From Aquimonas sp041395245 (lineage in GTDB: Bacteria > Pseudomonadota > Gammaproteobacteria > Xanthomonadales > Xanthomonadaceae): a DNA stretch of 64,000 bases. Each line of letters begins with the position of its first letter. Position 1 is the stretch's first letter. A model generated the notes under the pieces. The model was not told the DNA's origin, made no database searches, and saw only the letters and a program-made list of their open reading frames with translations. The position numbers and the translations under genes are program-made. This document shows positions 8,505 through 16,657 of the stretch, piece by piece. Location: contig JAWLAY010000011.1 of NCBI GenBank assembly GCA_041395245.1, positions 62,001 through 126,000 of the forward strand, in the 5' to 3' direction.

Positions 8505-9503
8505 ATGAGCATCCCCGAACAGTTTCGCGCCTTCCGCATCCATTCCGGCGCGGAGTCACATCGTGCCGGCATCGAATCCGTGGGGTTGCCGCAACTGAGC
8601 GACGGCGAAGTGGTCATCAAGACCGCGTATTCCTCGATCAACTACAAGGATGCATTGGCGGGTACCGGTAAGGGAAAAATCCTGCGTAACTCGCCGCTGA
8701 TCGGAGGCATCGATGTTGCTGGGCATGTCGTGACCTCGACATCACCGGCGTTTCGCGAAGGCGATGCGGTGCTCTGCACCGGCTGCGGATTGTCGGAAAC
8801 ACGGGATGGCGGTTACTCGGAGTTCGTTCGCCTGCCTGCGGAAGCCACCATTGCGCTGCCTCCAGGATTGGACCTGCGCGAGTCGATGATTCTTGGCACG
8901 GCAGGCTTCACCGCGGCGCTCAGCCTTTATCGGATGGAACAGAACGGACAACACCCCGAGCAAGGTCCCATTGTGGTGACCGGCGCGACGGGCGGTGTCG
9001 GCATGCTTGCCATCAATCTGTTGGCGACAGCCGGGTACACGGCACACGCGATCACCGGAAAGATGACTCAACTTGATTTTCTGACGTCGATTGGCGCGAA
9101 GCAGGTGATTTCGCGGCAAGACCTGCACTGGGGCCAACGTCCGCTGGAAAACGCGATCTGGGCGGGTGCCATCGACAGTGTCGGCAGTGACATGCTGGCC
9201 GGGTTGACGCGAGTGATTCAGCCCTACGGCAACATCGCGAGTTGCGGACTGGCGGCCGGTCCGGGTTTGCACACCACGGTCATGCCGTTCATCATCCGTG
9301 GCGTCTCGCTGATCGGCGTGGCGTCCGCAGGCACCCCGCGCGCAATCCGCGAAGTCATCTGGCAGCGCTTGGCCACCGACTGGAAGCCCAGCATGCTCGC
9401 CGAAATATGTACGCGCACGGTCGGTTTTGATGCACTCCCGGAAGAATTCAACCGGCTGGTGGATGGCGGCGGCTTCGGCCGAACCCTGGTCGAATTTCCC
9501 TGA
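8505..9503 (+). CDS. acuI: Acrylyl-CoA reductase AcuI/YhdH-type quinone oxidoreductase
   Basis: A 332-residue medium-chain dehydrogenase/reductase of the zinc-free YhdH/AcuI branch. Characterised members reduce acryloyl-CoA to propionyl-CoA with NADPH, removing a toxic electrophile. Visible signatures are SINYKDALAGTGKGKI near the N-terminus, the IGGIDVAGHV segment, and the nucleotide-binding loop VTGATGGVGMLAINLL. Zinc-ligand cysteines of classical alcohol dehydrogenases are absent. The start ATG 8505 has GGAG about nine bases upstream; an in-frame ATG at 8466 would sit on the terminator. It is separated from lpd by that terminator and is probably its own transcription unit. Confidence 0.88.
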   Translation: MSIPEQFRAFRIHSGAESHRAGIESVGLPQLSDGEVVIKTAYSSINYKDALAGTGKGKILRNSPLIGGIDVAGHVVTSTSPAFREGDAVLCTGCGLSETRDGGYSEFVRLPAEATIALPPGLDLRESMILGTAGFTAALSLYRMEQNGQHPEQGPIVVTGATGGVGMLAINLLATAGYTAHAITGKMTQLDFLTSIGAKQVISRQDLHWGQRPLENAIWAGAIDSVGSDMLAGLTRVIQPYGNIASCGLAAGPGLHTTVMPFIIRGVSLIGVASAGTPRAIREVIWQRLATDWKPSMLAEICTRTVGFDALPEEFNRLVDGGGFGRTLVEFP

Positions 9504-9548
9504 ACATGCCTCGCCCATCAACTCCCTGCGCGAAGTTGACGCAGCGCA

Positions 9549-9577
9549 TGGATACCACCCCAAGCTCAGGCTAGAAT
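9549..9577 (+). promoter_or_regulatory. Candidate sigma-70 promoter of the PilH-like regulator
   Basis: TGGATA (9549-9554) and TAGAAT (9572-9577) are separated by exactly 17 bases. They match the -35 and -10 consensus at four and five of six positions. The ATG follows 34 bases after the -10 box. Weak evidence without transcription data. Confidence 0.35.
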
Positions 9578-9611
9578 CCCTCGTCCGCTACACCCTTGAA
9601 GAGAACTCTCC

Positions 9612-9995
9612 ATGGCTCGCATCCTGATCGTTGATGACTCCCCTTCCCAACTCGCTGCGATGAAAAAGATCGTCGACAAGCTGGGCCATGAAGTCATCTC
9701 TGCCGAGGACGGCGCGTTGGGCGTGGAGGTGGCCAAGCGCGAAATGCCGGACCTGATCCTGATGGATGTGGTCATGCCCAACCTGAATGGATTTCAGGCC
9801 ACCCGTTCGATCTCGAAAGACGCCACCACCGCGCACATCCCCATCGTGCTGGTCACGACCAAGGACCAGGTTACCGACAAGGTCTGGGGCTTGCGTCAGG
9901 GCGCCAAAGCCTATCTCACGAAGCCGGTCAACGAGACCCAACTCATCGAGCTGGTCAACGAACTGCTGGCTGGCCGCACACCGCCTGCGGAGTGA
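9612..9995 (+). CDS. Single-domain response regulator, PilH/PilG-like
   Basis: A 127-residue protein made of one CheY-like receiver domain with no output domain. The acidic pocket is Asp8/Asp9, the phosphoacceptor is Asp52 in LILMDVVMP, the switch Thr lies in LVTTKDQ, and the conserved Lys is in LTKPV. The sequence (ILIVDDSPSQLAAM, MPNLNGFQATR, DKVWGLRQGAKAYL) is most like PilH and PilG, which control twitching motility through the Chp chemosensory system. No kinase, Chp or pilus gene lies nearby, so the partner is unknown. It stands alone between acuI and the convergent ispD operon. Confidence 0.85.
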   Translation: MARILIVDDSPSQLAAMKKIVDKLGHEVISAEDGALGVEVAKREMPDLILMDVVMPNLNGFQATRSISKDATTAHIPIVLVTTKDQVTDKVWGLRQGAKAYLTKPVNETQLIELVNELLAGRTPPAE

Positions 9996-10003
9996 GCCGC
10001 TGA

Positions 10004-10032
10004 GGCCATCAGGTTGCCATTCCCTGACGGCC
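10004..10032. terminator. Hairpin between converging regulator and ispD genes
   Basis: GGCCATCAGG (10004-10013) pairs with CCTGACGGCC (10023-10032) with one mismatch and a nine-base loop. It lies at the 3' ends of two converging genes and overlaps the ispD stop. Neither side has a T-run, so efficient intrinsic termination is doubtful. Confidence 0.35.
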
Positions 10033-10716
10033 AAGAATGAACTCAATCAGCGCCAAGTCGGACGGTGTGGTCAGCTTGATATTGTCCTCGCTGCCTTCAA
10101 CCAGCCGAATGGGCAGTGTACGTTGCTCCATCGCTGATGCCTCGTCCGTCACACTGAGTCCGGCGCGTGCTGCCTGCTGAAGCGCGTCGATCAACTCACC
10201 GCGACGGAATACCTGAGGCGTGAACGCGCGCCAGTAGCGACTGCGATCAATGGTTGTCTGCACAGTCGGCGGAGAGCCCGCACCAGCGCCCTTCAATGTG
10301 TCGCGAACCGGTGCCGCAAGCAGCGCGCCCGCAATATCGGGGCTCTCAAGCGCAGCGAACAGCCGGTCAAGGTCAGCATGCCGAACGCAGGGTCTGGCGG
10401 CGTCATGGACCAGCACCCAATCGGACATGCCCACCTCCACTGGTAAGGCCCGCAGGCCCGCCTCGACCGAGGCGGCACGATGCTGCCCACCGATGCAACG
10501 AAGAACGGGCTTGCCCTGAAACATACCGTCGATCTTGGCTGCCTGCACATCGTTTTCCGCCAGTGCCAGCATCACGCCCTCGATGTGGGGATGACTCAGC
10601 AGACGGCGCAGGGTGTGCTCCAGAATCGTCTTACCAAAGAGCATCAGATACTGCTTAGGCACCTCGGATTGCATGCGGGTGCCCACGCCCGCTGCCGGAA
10701 CGACCACCCAACTCAT
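10009..10716 (-). CDS. ispD: 2-C-methyl-D-erythritol 4-phosphate cytidylyltransferase
   Basis: The third enzyme of the MEP isoprenoid pathway, coupling MEP with CTP. The 235-residue protein starts with WVVVPAAGVGTRM, the nucleotide-binding signature, and continues with PKQYLMLFGKTILEHTL and the VLVHDAARPCV segment typical of IspD. It is the last gene of the pyrG-kdsA-eno-ftsB-ispD run and overlaps ftsB by four bases (ATGA), so translation is likely coupled. Its usual partner ispF is not adjacent here; it is about 41 kb away, next to truD. Confidence 0.95.
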   Translation of the reverse strand: MSWVVVPAAGVGTRMQSEVPKQYLMLFGKTILEHTLRRLLSHPHIEGVMLALAENDVQAAKIDGMFQGKPVLRCIGGQHRAASVEAGLRALPVEVGMSDWVLVHDAARPCVRHADLDRLFAALESPDIAGALLAAPVRDTLKGAGAGSPPTVQTTIDRSRYWRAFTPQVFRRGELIDALQQAARAGLSVTDEASAMEQRTLPIRLVEGSEDNIKLTTPSDLALIEFILGRQGMAT

Positions 10717-11033
10717 TGCTTGGCGTCCGAGGTCTCCACCTCTGCCTCAGCGCCGCCAGGCGGTTCCACAATCCGGTAGTACACCTCGCCAGGCTTGATC
10801 ATGCCGAGTTCGGATCGTGCCCGTTCTTCAATCGCCGCCTCACCCGCGCGCAGATCTTCCACTTCGGCAGACAATGCCTCATTGCGAACCTGCAGCGCGG
10901 CATTTTCCTCACGCTGCTTCTCGACACTCCGCTGCAACGATGCAACCTCACGGCGACCGCCCTCGCCTTCCCACAGCCGCCATTGCAGCGCAAGCAGCAT
11001 GATGAGAAGAACGAGGGCGAGCAAGCGAGCCAA
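10713..11033 (-). CDS. ftsB: Cell division protein FtsB
   Basis: A small bitopic divisome protein that forms the FtsQLB complex regulating septal peptidoglycan synthesis. The 106-residue product has one N-terminal membrane segment (about residues 3-19, ARLLALVLLIMLLALQWRLW), then a periplasmic coiled coil (about 28-70, SLQRSVEKQREENAALQ and onward) and the conserved ARSELGMIKPGEVYYR stretch. Its position directly downstream of eno and upstream of ispD is the classical ftsB locus. It overlaps ispD by four bases. Confidence 0.93.
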   Translation of the reverse strand: MARLLALVLLIMLLALQWRLWEGEGGRREVASLQRSVEKQREENAALQVRNEALSAEVEDLRAGEAAIEERARSELGMIKPGEVYYRIVEPPGGAEAEVETSDAKQ

Positions 11034-11058
11034 TGCAACCTCCGGAAGCGTCGTTGGA

Positions 11059-12351
11059 TCAGCGGAAGTGCTTCAACTGCGGAAACGCCAGGCGTCCCGC
11101 GTAGCGCGCCTTGCTGCCTAGCGCCTCTTCGATGCGAAGCAACTGGTTGTACTTGGCAACGCGATCCGAACGGCACAGCGATCCGGTCTTGATCTGCGTC
11201 GACGCGGCCGCAACGGCGATATCGGCAATCGTGGTGTCTTCGGTTTCGCCGGAACGATGCGAGACGATCGAGGCATAGTTCGCCGCCTCCGCCATCGCAA
11301 TGGCTTCGAGGGTTTCCGACAAGGTGCCAATCTGATTGACTTTGATCAGGATCGCATTGGCGATGCCCTTCTGGATGCCTTCGCGAAAAATCTTCGGATT
11401 GGTGACGAAGAGGTCGTCACCCACTAACTGCACGTGCTCATTGATTCGTGTGGTCAACGCCTTCCAGCCGTCCCAATCGTCTTCGGCCATGCCGTCTTCG
11501 ATGGTGATGATCGGGTAGCGTCGGCTCCAGTCGGTCAGAAAATCAGCGAACTGCTCGGACGACAGGCGTTGTCCTTCGCCGGTCAGGTTGTACTTGCCGT
11601 TTTCGTAGAACTCGGAGGCCGCACAATCGAGCCCAAGATAGATGTCTTCACCCGCTCGATAGCCCGACTTGCCAATGGCCTCCAGGATGACCTCGACGGC
11701 TTCTTCGTTGGAGCGCAGGTCAGGCGCGAAACCGCCCTCGTCGCCCACGGCGGTGGACAGACCACGCGCTTTCAACACGGATTTCAGCGCATGAAAGATC
11801 TCCGTGCCCGCACGCAGTGCGTCGGAAAAGCGCTCAAAGCCAACCGGCAGCACCATGAATTCCTGCATGTCGACATTGTTGTCGGCGTGCGCACCGCCAT
11901 TGATGATGTTCATCATCGGTACCGGCAACACCGCTTCGCGCGCCCCCAGCAGATGTTTCCAAAGCGGCATGCCCTTGGCAGCGGCTTGAGCGTGCGCATT
12001 GGCTAGCGACACCCCCAAAAGCGCGTTTGCACCGAGTCGGCTCTTGGTATCGGTGCCATCCAGTTCGATCAGGCGAGCGTCCAGTGCGGCCTGATCGCTG
12101 CCATCGAACCCCTGCAACAAGTCGGCAATCGGGCCATTGACGTTCGCGACCGCCCTGCTTACCCCCTTGCCCAGATAGCGGGTTTTGTCGCCATCGCGCA
12201 GCTCCACCGCTTCACGCGTTCCCGTGGAAGCGCCCGAGGGGACAGCCGCGCGACCCATCTGGCCCGAGGTCAGCACGACTTCGGCTTCAAGTGTTGGGTT
12301 GCCGCGAGAATCAAGAATTTCGCGGGCGTGGATAGTGCGAATTGTGCTCAT
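11059..12351 (-). CDS. eno: Enolase
   Basis: A 430-residue glycolytic enzyme interconverting 2-phosphoglycerate and phosphoenolpyruvate; in many proteobacteria it is also an RNA-degradosome partner. Diagnostic segments are REILDSRGNPTLE, the GAHADNNVDMQEFM metal-binding region, GDEGGFAPDL with a catalytic Glu, LIKVNQIGTL with the catalytic Lys and SHRSGETEDTTIAD. Length is normal. It sits between kdsA (117 bases upstream) and ftsB (25 bases downstream). A TTGACA hexamer lies just downstream of kdsA, but I found no convincing -10 box with it. Confidence 0.97.
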   Translation of the reverse strand: MSTIRTIHAREILDSRGNPTLEAEVVLTSGQMGRAAVPSGASTGTREAVELRDGDKTRYLGKGVSRAVANVNGPIADLLQGFDGSDQAALDARLIELDGTDTKSRLGANALLGVSLANAHAQAAAKGMPLWKHLLGAREAVLPVPMMNIINGGAHADNNVDMQEFMVLPVGFERFSDALRAGTEIFHALKSVLKARGLSTAVGDEGGFAPDLRSNEEAVEVILEAIGKSGYRAGEDIYLGLDCAASEFYENGKYNLTGEGQRLSSEQFADFLTDWSRRYPIITIEDGMAEDDWDGWKALTTRINEHVQLVGDDLFVTNPKIFREGIQKGIANAILIKVNQIGTLSETLEAIAMAEAANYASIVSHRSGETEDTTIADIAVAAASTQIKTGSLCRSDRVAKYNQLLRIEEALGSKARYAGRLAFPQLKHFR

Positions 12352-12468
12352 GACGGTCTCGTCTGTTCTGAAGCGTGAAAATTAACAGGTTGTTGTAGAG
12401 GGCTTTACTGCCCCATTTTCCAACTCGCCATCCATGGTTTGCGTTACCAGATGCGTGTCAACACCTCG

Positions 12469-13302
12469 TTACAACGTCGTTTCAAGCAGTGCCTGCGATT
12501 TGACGACACGATCAATCGCGATCAGTTGTTCCAGCAAGGCTTTCATCATGCTCAGCGGCCAGGCATTCGGTCCGTCAGACAGCGCTTTGTCGGGATCAGG
12601 ATGCGTCTCGGCAAACAAGCCCGCAATGCCTACCGCAACCGCCGCACGTGCCAGCACCGGCACGAACTCGCGCTGTCCACCCGACTTGCCATTGGCACCG
12701 CCTGGCAGTTGCACCGAATGCGTCGCGTCGAAGACAACGGGACAGCCGGTGTCACGCATCACTGCCAGTGATCGCATGTCGCTGACCAGATTGTTGTAGC
12801 CGAAACTGACACCGCGCTCGCAAGCCATGATGTGCGGATTTCCGGTCGCCTTGGCCTTGTCGGTGACATGTTTCATTTCCCAAGGACTGAGAAACTGGCC
12901 TTTCTTGATGTTGACTGGCTTTCCGGCACTGGCGACTTTCTGGATGAAATCGGTTTGACGACAGAGGAAAGCCGGTGTCTGCAGGACATCGACCACGCTG
13001 GCGACTTCATCCATCGGCGTGTACTCATGCACGTCCGTCAGCACTGGAACCCCGACCTGACGTCGGACCTCAGCAAGAATCTTCAAGCCTTCGTGCAAGC
13101 CCGGTCCGCGGAAACTGCTCGCAGACGTTCGATTGGCCTTGTCGAAGCTGGACTTGAAGATGAAGGGGACGCCCAGCGCGGTCGTGATCTCCTTCAACTT
13201 GCCGGCGGTGTCGATCTGCAATTGCATCGACTCGATGACGCACGGCCCTGCGATCAGTAACAAGGGCTGGTCCAGTCCGACCCGAAATCCGCAAAGTTCC
13301 AT
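12469..13302 (-). CDS. kdsA: 3-deoxy-8-phosphooctulonate synthase, Cys-containing (metal-dependent) type
   Basis: This enzyme condenses phosphoenolpyruvate and arabinose 5-phosphate to KDO 8-phosphate for lipopolysaccharide core synthesis. The 277-residue product begins MELCGFRVGLDQPL and carries FKSSFDKANRTS, LTDVHEYTP, LPAFL-like TPAFLCRQTD and ETHPDPDKALSDGP. Residue Cys21 in IAGPCVIES takes the place of the Asn found in the metal-independent E. coli enzyme (GGMNVLES), so this is probably the metal-dependent class. The ATG at 13302 shares its A with the pyrG stop (TGATG), indicating coupling. A longer in-frame start at 13413 lies inside pyrG and is rejected. Confidence 0.95.
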   Translation of the reverse strand: MELCGFRVGLDQPLLLIAGPCVIESMQLQIDTAGKLKEITTALGVPFIFKSSFDKANRTSASSFRGPGLHEGLKILAEVRRQVGVPVLTDVHEYTPMDEVASVVDVLQTPAFLCRQTDFIQKVASAGKPVNIKKGQFLSPWEMKHVTDKAKATGNPHIMACERGVSFGYNNLVSDMRSLAVMRDTGCPVVFDATHSVQLPGGANGKSGGQREFVPVLARAAVAVGIAGLFAETHPDPDKALSDGPNAWPLSMMKALLEQLIAIDRVVKSQALLETTL

Positions 13303-14945
13303 CAGCGCGGTGCTCCTGTTTGCTGTTTGTAGTCGCGCGCGGCGCGAATGAAACCGATGAACAAGGGATGCCCATCGCGTGGCGTCGACAGAAACTCCGG
13401 GTGCGCCTGACACGCCACGAACCAGGGATGCTGCGGCAACTCGATCATTTCGACCAGCAAGTCGTCCATCGACTTTGCGGAAATCACCAAGCCGGCGTCT
13501 TCAAGTTGGGTGCGATAGCGGTTGTTGAACTCATAGCGATGCCGATGCCGCTCGGCAACGACATCCCGACCGTACATCTCACGCGCCTTCGTTCCGGGCT
13601 TCAATCGGCATTCCTGCAACCCAAGGCGCATGCTGCCGCCAAGATCGGATTGTTCACTGCGCCGCTCCAGCTCGCCCGCCGACGTTCTCCACTCGGTAAT
13701 CAAGCCGATCACCGGATGCGCGTTTTGCCTGTCGTTCTCGGTCGAATTGGCACCTTGAAGTCCGACCACGTGACGCGCGAAATCAACCACGGCGGCCTGC
13801 ATTCCGTAACAGATTCCGAAATAGGGAATGCCTTTCGTGCGGGCATGCTGGCTGGTCAACACCTTGCCCTCGAAGCCGCGATCACCGAAACCACCGGGCA
13901 CGAGAATGGCATCCACCCCCTGCAACACCGAAATGCCTGACGTCTCGACATCCTCTGCCTCGATCCAGCGCAGGTTGACCCGTGTCTGCTGTCGCAAACC
14001 ACCATGTTTCAGTGCCTCGCCGACCGACTTGTAGGCATCCTGATGGTCGACATACTTGCCGACCACGGCAACCGTAACTTCATCGACCGGATGCTCCACC
14101 GCATCGATCACACTCATCCACTCCGACAGATCCGCGTCTGCACGGGCAGCGAGATGCAACTGGTTGACCACCAGATCATCCAGCCGCTGGTCCTTGAACC
14201 ACGGAATGATCCGGTAAATGTTGCCCACATCGATCGCGGAGATCACTGCCTTTTCCGGCACATTGGTGAACAGGGCGATCTTGCGCCGCTCTGACTCCGG
14301 CAGAGCCTGTTCGCTGCGGCACAACAACACATCCGGCTGGATGCCGATCGAGCGCAATTCCTTGACCGAGTGCTGGGTCGGCTTGGTCTTCAACTCACCG
14401 GCAGCCGCAATGAAGGGCACCAGGGTCAAGTGCATGAACAGCGCCTTCTCCGATCCGCGCTCGGTGCGGATCTGACGAATCGCCTCCAGAAAAGGTAACG
14501 ACTCGATGTCACCGACGGTGCCACCGATTTCGACCAGACCGACATCGAAGCCTTCCGTCGCCGCATCGATGCAGCGCTTGATCTCGTCGGTGATGTGCGG
14601 AATGACCTGCACGGTGGCGCCAAGATAATCGCCCCGACGTTCCTTGCGGATCACGTTTTCGTAGATGCGCCCGGTCGTTACGGAGTTCCTGCGCGACAGG
14701 CGCGTCCGCACAAAACGCTCGTAATGCCCCAGGTCAAGGTCGGTTTCCGCGCCATCGTCGGTCACGTAAACCTCACCGTGCTGGAAAGGACTCATCGTGC
14801 CGGGGTCGACATTGATGTAGGGATCCAGCTTCATCAGGGTAACGCGCAGTCCGCGCGCTTCCAGAATGGCCGCCAGTGCAGCCGAGGCGATGCCCTTGCC
14901 CAACGAGGACACCACACCACCAGTCACGAAAATCAGGGGAGTCAT
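13302..14945 (-). CDS. pyrG: CTP synthase
   Basis: Makes CTP from UTP, ATP and glutamine. The 547-residue product has the N-terminal synthase domain (TPLIFVTGGVVSSLGKG P-loop, KLDPYINVDPGTMSPFQHGE, about residues 1-267) and a C-terminal class I glutamine amidotransferase domain with the VPGGFGDRG loop and the nucleophile Cys in YFGICYGMQ. The start at 14945 matches the conserved N-terminus; the frame is open further upstream, but that sequence is unlike the family. It heads the operon with kdsA, eno, ftsB and ispD, and the TGATG junction with kdsA is tight. Confidence 0.97.
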   Translation of the reverse strand: MTPLIFVTGGVVSSLGKGIASAALAAILEARGLRVTLMKLDPYINVDPGTMSPFQHGEVYVTDDGAETDLDLGHYERFVRTRLSRRNSVTTGRIYENVIRKERRGDYLGATVQVIPHITDEIKRCIDAATEGFDVGLVEIGGTVGDIESLPFLEAIRQIRTERGSEKALFMHLTLVPFIAAAGELKTKPTQHSVKELRSIGIQPDVLLCRSEQALPESERRKIALFTNVPEKAVISAIDVGNIYRIIPWFKDQRLDDLVVNQLHLAARADADLSEWMSVIDAVEHPVDEVTVAVVGKYVDHQDAYKSVGEALKHGGLRQQTRVNLRWIEAEDVETSGISVLQGVDAILVPGGFGDRGFEGKVLTSQHARTKGIPYFGICYGMQAAVVDFARHVVGLQGANSTENDRQNAHPVIGLITEWRTSAGELERRSEQSDLGGSMRLGLQECRLKPGTKAREMYGRDVVAERHRHRYEFNNRYRTQLEDAGLVISAKSMDDLLVEMIELPQHPWFVACQAHPEFLSTPRDGHPLFIGFIRAARDYKQQTGAPR

Positions 14946-15137
14946 GAGAAACCAGACGGCGGGAAAACATGATTTTACAGGCTGGCGTCGAAGGTCGCAC
15001 GGATCATTTGAAGGCAAGCACTTTCGGACTGTCGAACGGCAATCTCCGCGTAGGCCCGAGCCATGGGCATTGCCGCTTTCATCATGCGACGCAAGTTCGC
15101 TATGTTCCGCAGCCAGCCGACCTCCCGGAGCGTTGAA

Positions 15138-15857
15138 ATGCCTGAGCAAAGTCCTTCCGCGGCGATCACCCCGACCATCCTCGTGGTTGAAGACGACCCG
15201 GTGACGCAGAGTTGCCTGCAGCAATGGCTGGCGCGCTGGGGTCTGCATGTCCATGCAAGCACCACCTTGGGCGAGGCATTGGCGTGGCTGTCGGCACGAC
15301 CCGACTGCGCCGCCATGCTGCTTGATCAGCATCTGCCCGACGCCGCCGAGCACGAAATCACCGCACGGATGAAGGCGCAGGCATGGATTGCCTTGCAGCG
15401 GGTGGTTGCCATGACGGCCGCACCAAATGCCAACAACGATCCCGCGCTGAAGGCGGCCGGTTATGCCGCCATCCTAGCGAAGCCCGTCACGACGCAGAAT
15501 CTGGCAACTGCCCTTGCGGCCTGCGCGCTGCCCATGCCGGTCTGGCGACGTGATACCGCGGTAAGTGATGCTGTGGTCGACCCGGAGATACTGCTGCAAC
15601 TGCGCAGTCTGTTGAAGCGCGATCTGCGGCGGCAACTGGAAAGCGTTGAAAGTGCGCTTGCGCATGCCGACACGGCAGCGGCGCGAAGTGTCCTGCATAC
15701 CCTGAGTGGCGCGGCGGCACTGTGTGCGGCGGTCGAACTCGATCTCGCCATCACGACACTGAGTACTTGCTTGTCAGGCGACAGCAGCGATTCCGTGCAG
15801 CGTGATACGGCAATACGGCAGCTCCAGGAGGCCGTGGGTCGTGTGCTCGAAAACTGA
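15138..15857 (+). CDS. Response regulator with C-terminal HPt domain (REC-HPt)
   Basis: A 239-residue protein with two phosphotransfer modules. The receiver domain (about 12-130) has Asp19/Asp20, phosphoacceptor Asp63 in MLLDQHLP and Lys115 in LAKPV. After a linker, a histidine-phosphotransfer helix bundle (about 148-239) has His187 in VLHTLSGAAALC; the usual Lys of the HxLKG motif is Ser here. The two domains could form an intramolecular relay, or the tail of a hybrid kinase encoded elsewhere. No kinase is adjacent. I chose ATG 15138 because GGAG precedes it at eight bases; an in-frame ATG at 15063 has no such site. Transcribed divergently from pyrG. Confidence 0.8.
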   Translation: MPEQSPSAAITPTILVVEDDPVTQSCLQQWLARWGLHVHASTTLGEALAWLSARPDCAAMLLDQHLPDAAEHEITARMKAQAWIALQRVVAMTAAPNANNDPALKAAGYAAILAKPVTTQNLATALAACALPMPVWRRDTAVSDAVVDPEILLQLRSLLKRDLRRQLESVESALAHADTAAARSVLHTLSGAAALCAAVELDLAITTLSTCLSGDSSDSVQRDTAIRQLQEAVGRVLEN

Positions 15858-15919
15858 GAACGCACTCCATATCGGACAGGCCTGCTCAACGGCGGTCTGA
15901 CCGAACGCTCAGGCTGGTC

Positions 15920-16654
15920 TCACAGACGACGAATCTCGTGCATCAGCGACCAGGCATGCAGTTCGCGATTCCCCAAGTGTGGTGACAACACGTCGCGCAG
16001 CCAACGACGACAGGCGGCCACCGCACTGACCTCGGGCTGGCGCGAGTCTCGCAAGGCAATCAGGACCTCGCCAGCGATGGCCTGTCGATCCGTCGGATCA
16101 CACTCGATCAAGCAGCCTTGATCGGCGACGTAGATATAGCTGGCCGCAACACGCAGTTCCCCCGATACCCCGTCACCGTTCAAGGGCAGCGGAAAGCCGA
16201 TGGCGCTCAAGAGATCGCGCTCGAACAGTCGCAAATGCCAGGCTCGATGCGATGCATCCGACGCCAACTGTTGCCGCAAGCACTCGCCGTAACGAACGAA
16301 CAGTTCCAGGTTGGCTTCGTATCGCGGCAGCAGGGCAAGCATCAGTTCATTGAGATACAGCCCCGCCAATACGGCCTCGCCGCGCAGGTCCAGTCGTGTC
16401 TCGGCGGGCTCAACCTGGGTCACCAGCGGCAACTCGCCACTGCCCGACCAGGACAATACGACCGCTTGCATCGGCTGCAGCATCGCCTGCCAGCTCTGTG
16501 AGCGAGCCCCGCGCAAACCACGTACAACCAAGCCGACACGCCCAAATTCGGCGCTGAAGACCTCCAGCAGCGCACTGCTCTCGCGCCAGGCGCGCCGATG
16601 CAGGACGTAGGCCGGTTGCGACTCGATTCGTAAGGCGTGCGCACGTCCACGCAT
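15920..16654 (-). CDS. recO: DNA repair protein RecO
   Basis: RecO works in the RecF pathway: with RecR it loads RecA on SSB-coated single-stranded DNA. The 244-residue product shows the N-terminal OB-fold (PAYVLHRRAWRESSALLEVFS, VVRGLRGARS) and the helical C-terminal region with the conserved LYLNELMLALLPRYEANLELF pattern shortened by only a few changes. It follows era by three bases at the end of the lepA-lepB-DUF4845-rnc-era-recO series, which is its normal position. Nothing unusual is seen. Confidence 0.93.
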   Translation of the reverse strand: MRGRAHALRIESQPAYVLHRRAWRESSALLEVFSAEFGRVGLVVRGLRGARSQSWQAMLQPMQAVVLSWSGSGELPLVTQVEPAETRLDLRGEAVLAGLYLNELMLALLPRYEANLELFVRYGECLRQQLASDASHRAWHLRLFERDLLSAIGFPLPLNGDGVSGELRVAASYIYVADQGCLIECDPTDRQAIAGEVLIALRDSRQPEVSAVAACRRWLRDVLSPHLGNRELHAWSLMHEIRRL

Positions 16655-16657
16655 GAG

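Noticed and set aside
14975..15316. 113-codon minus-strand frame upstream of pyrG
   Set aside because: Largely antisense to the REC-HPt gene; the part in the intergenic stretch has no recognisable domain.
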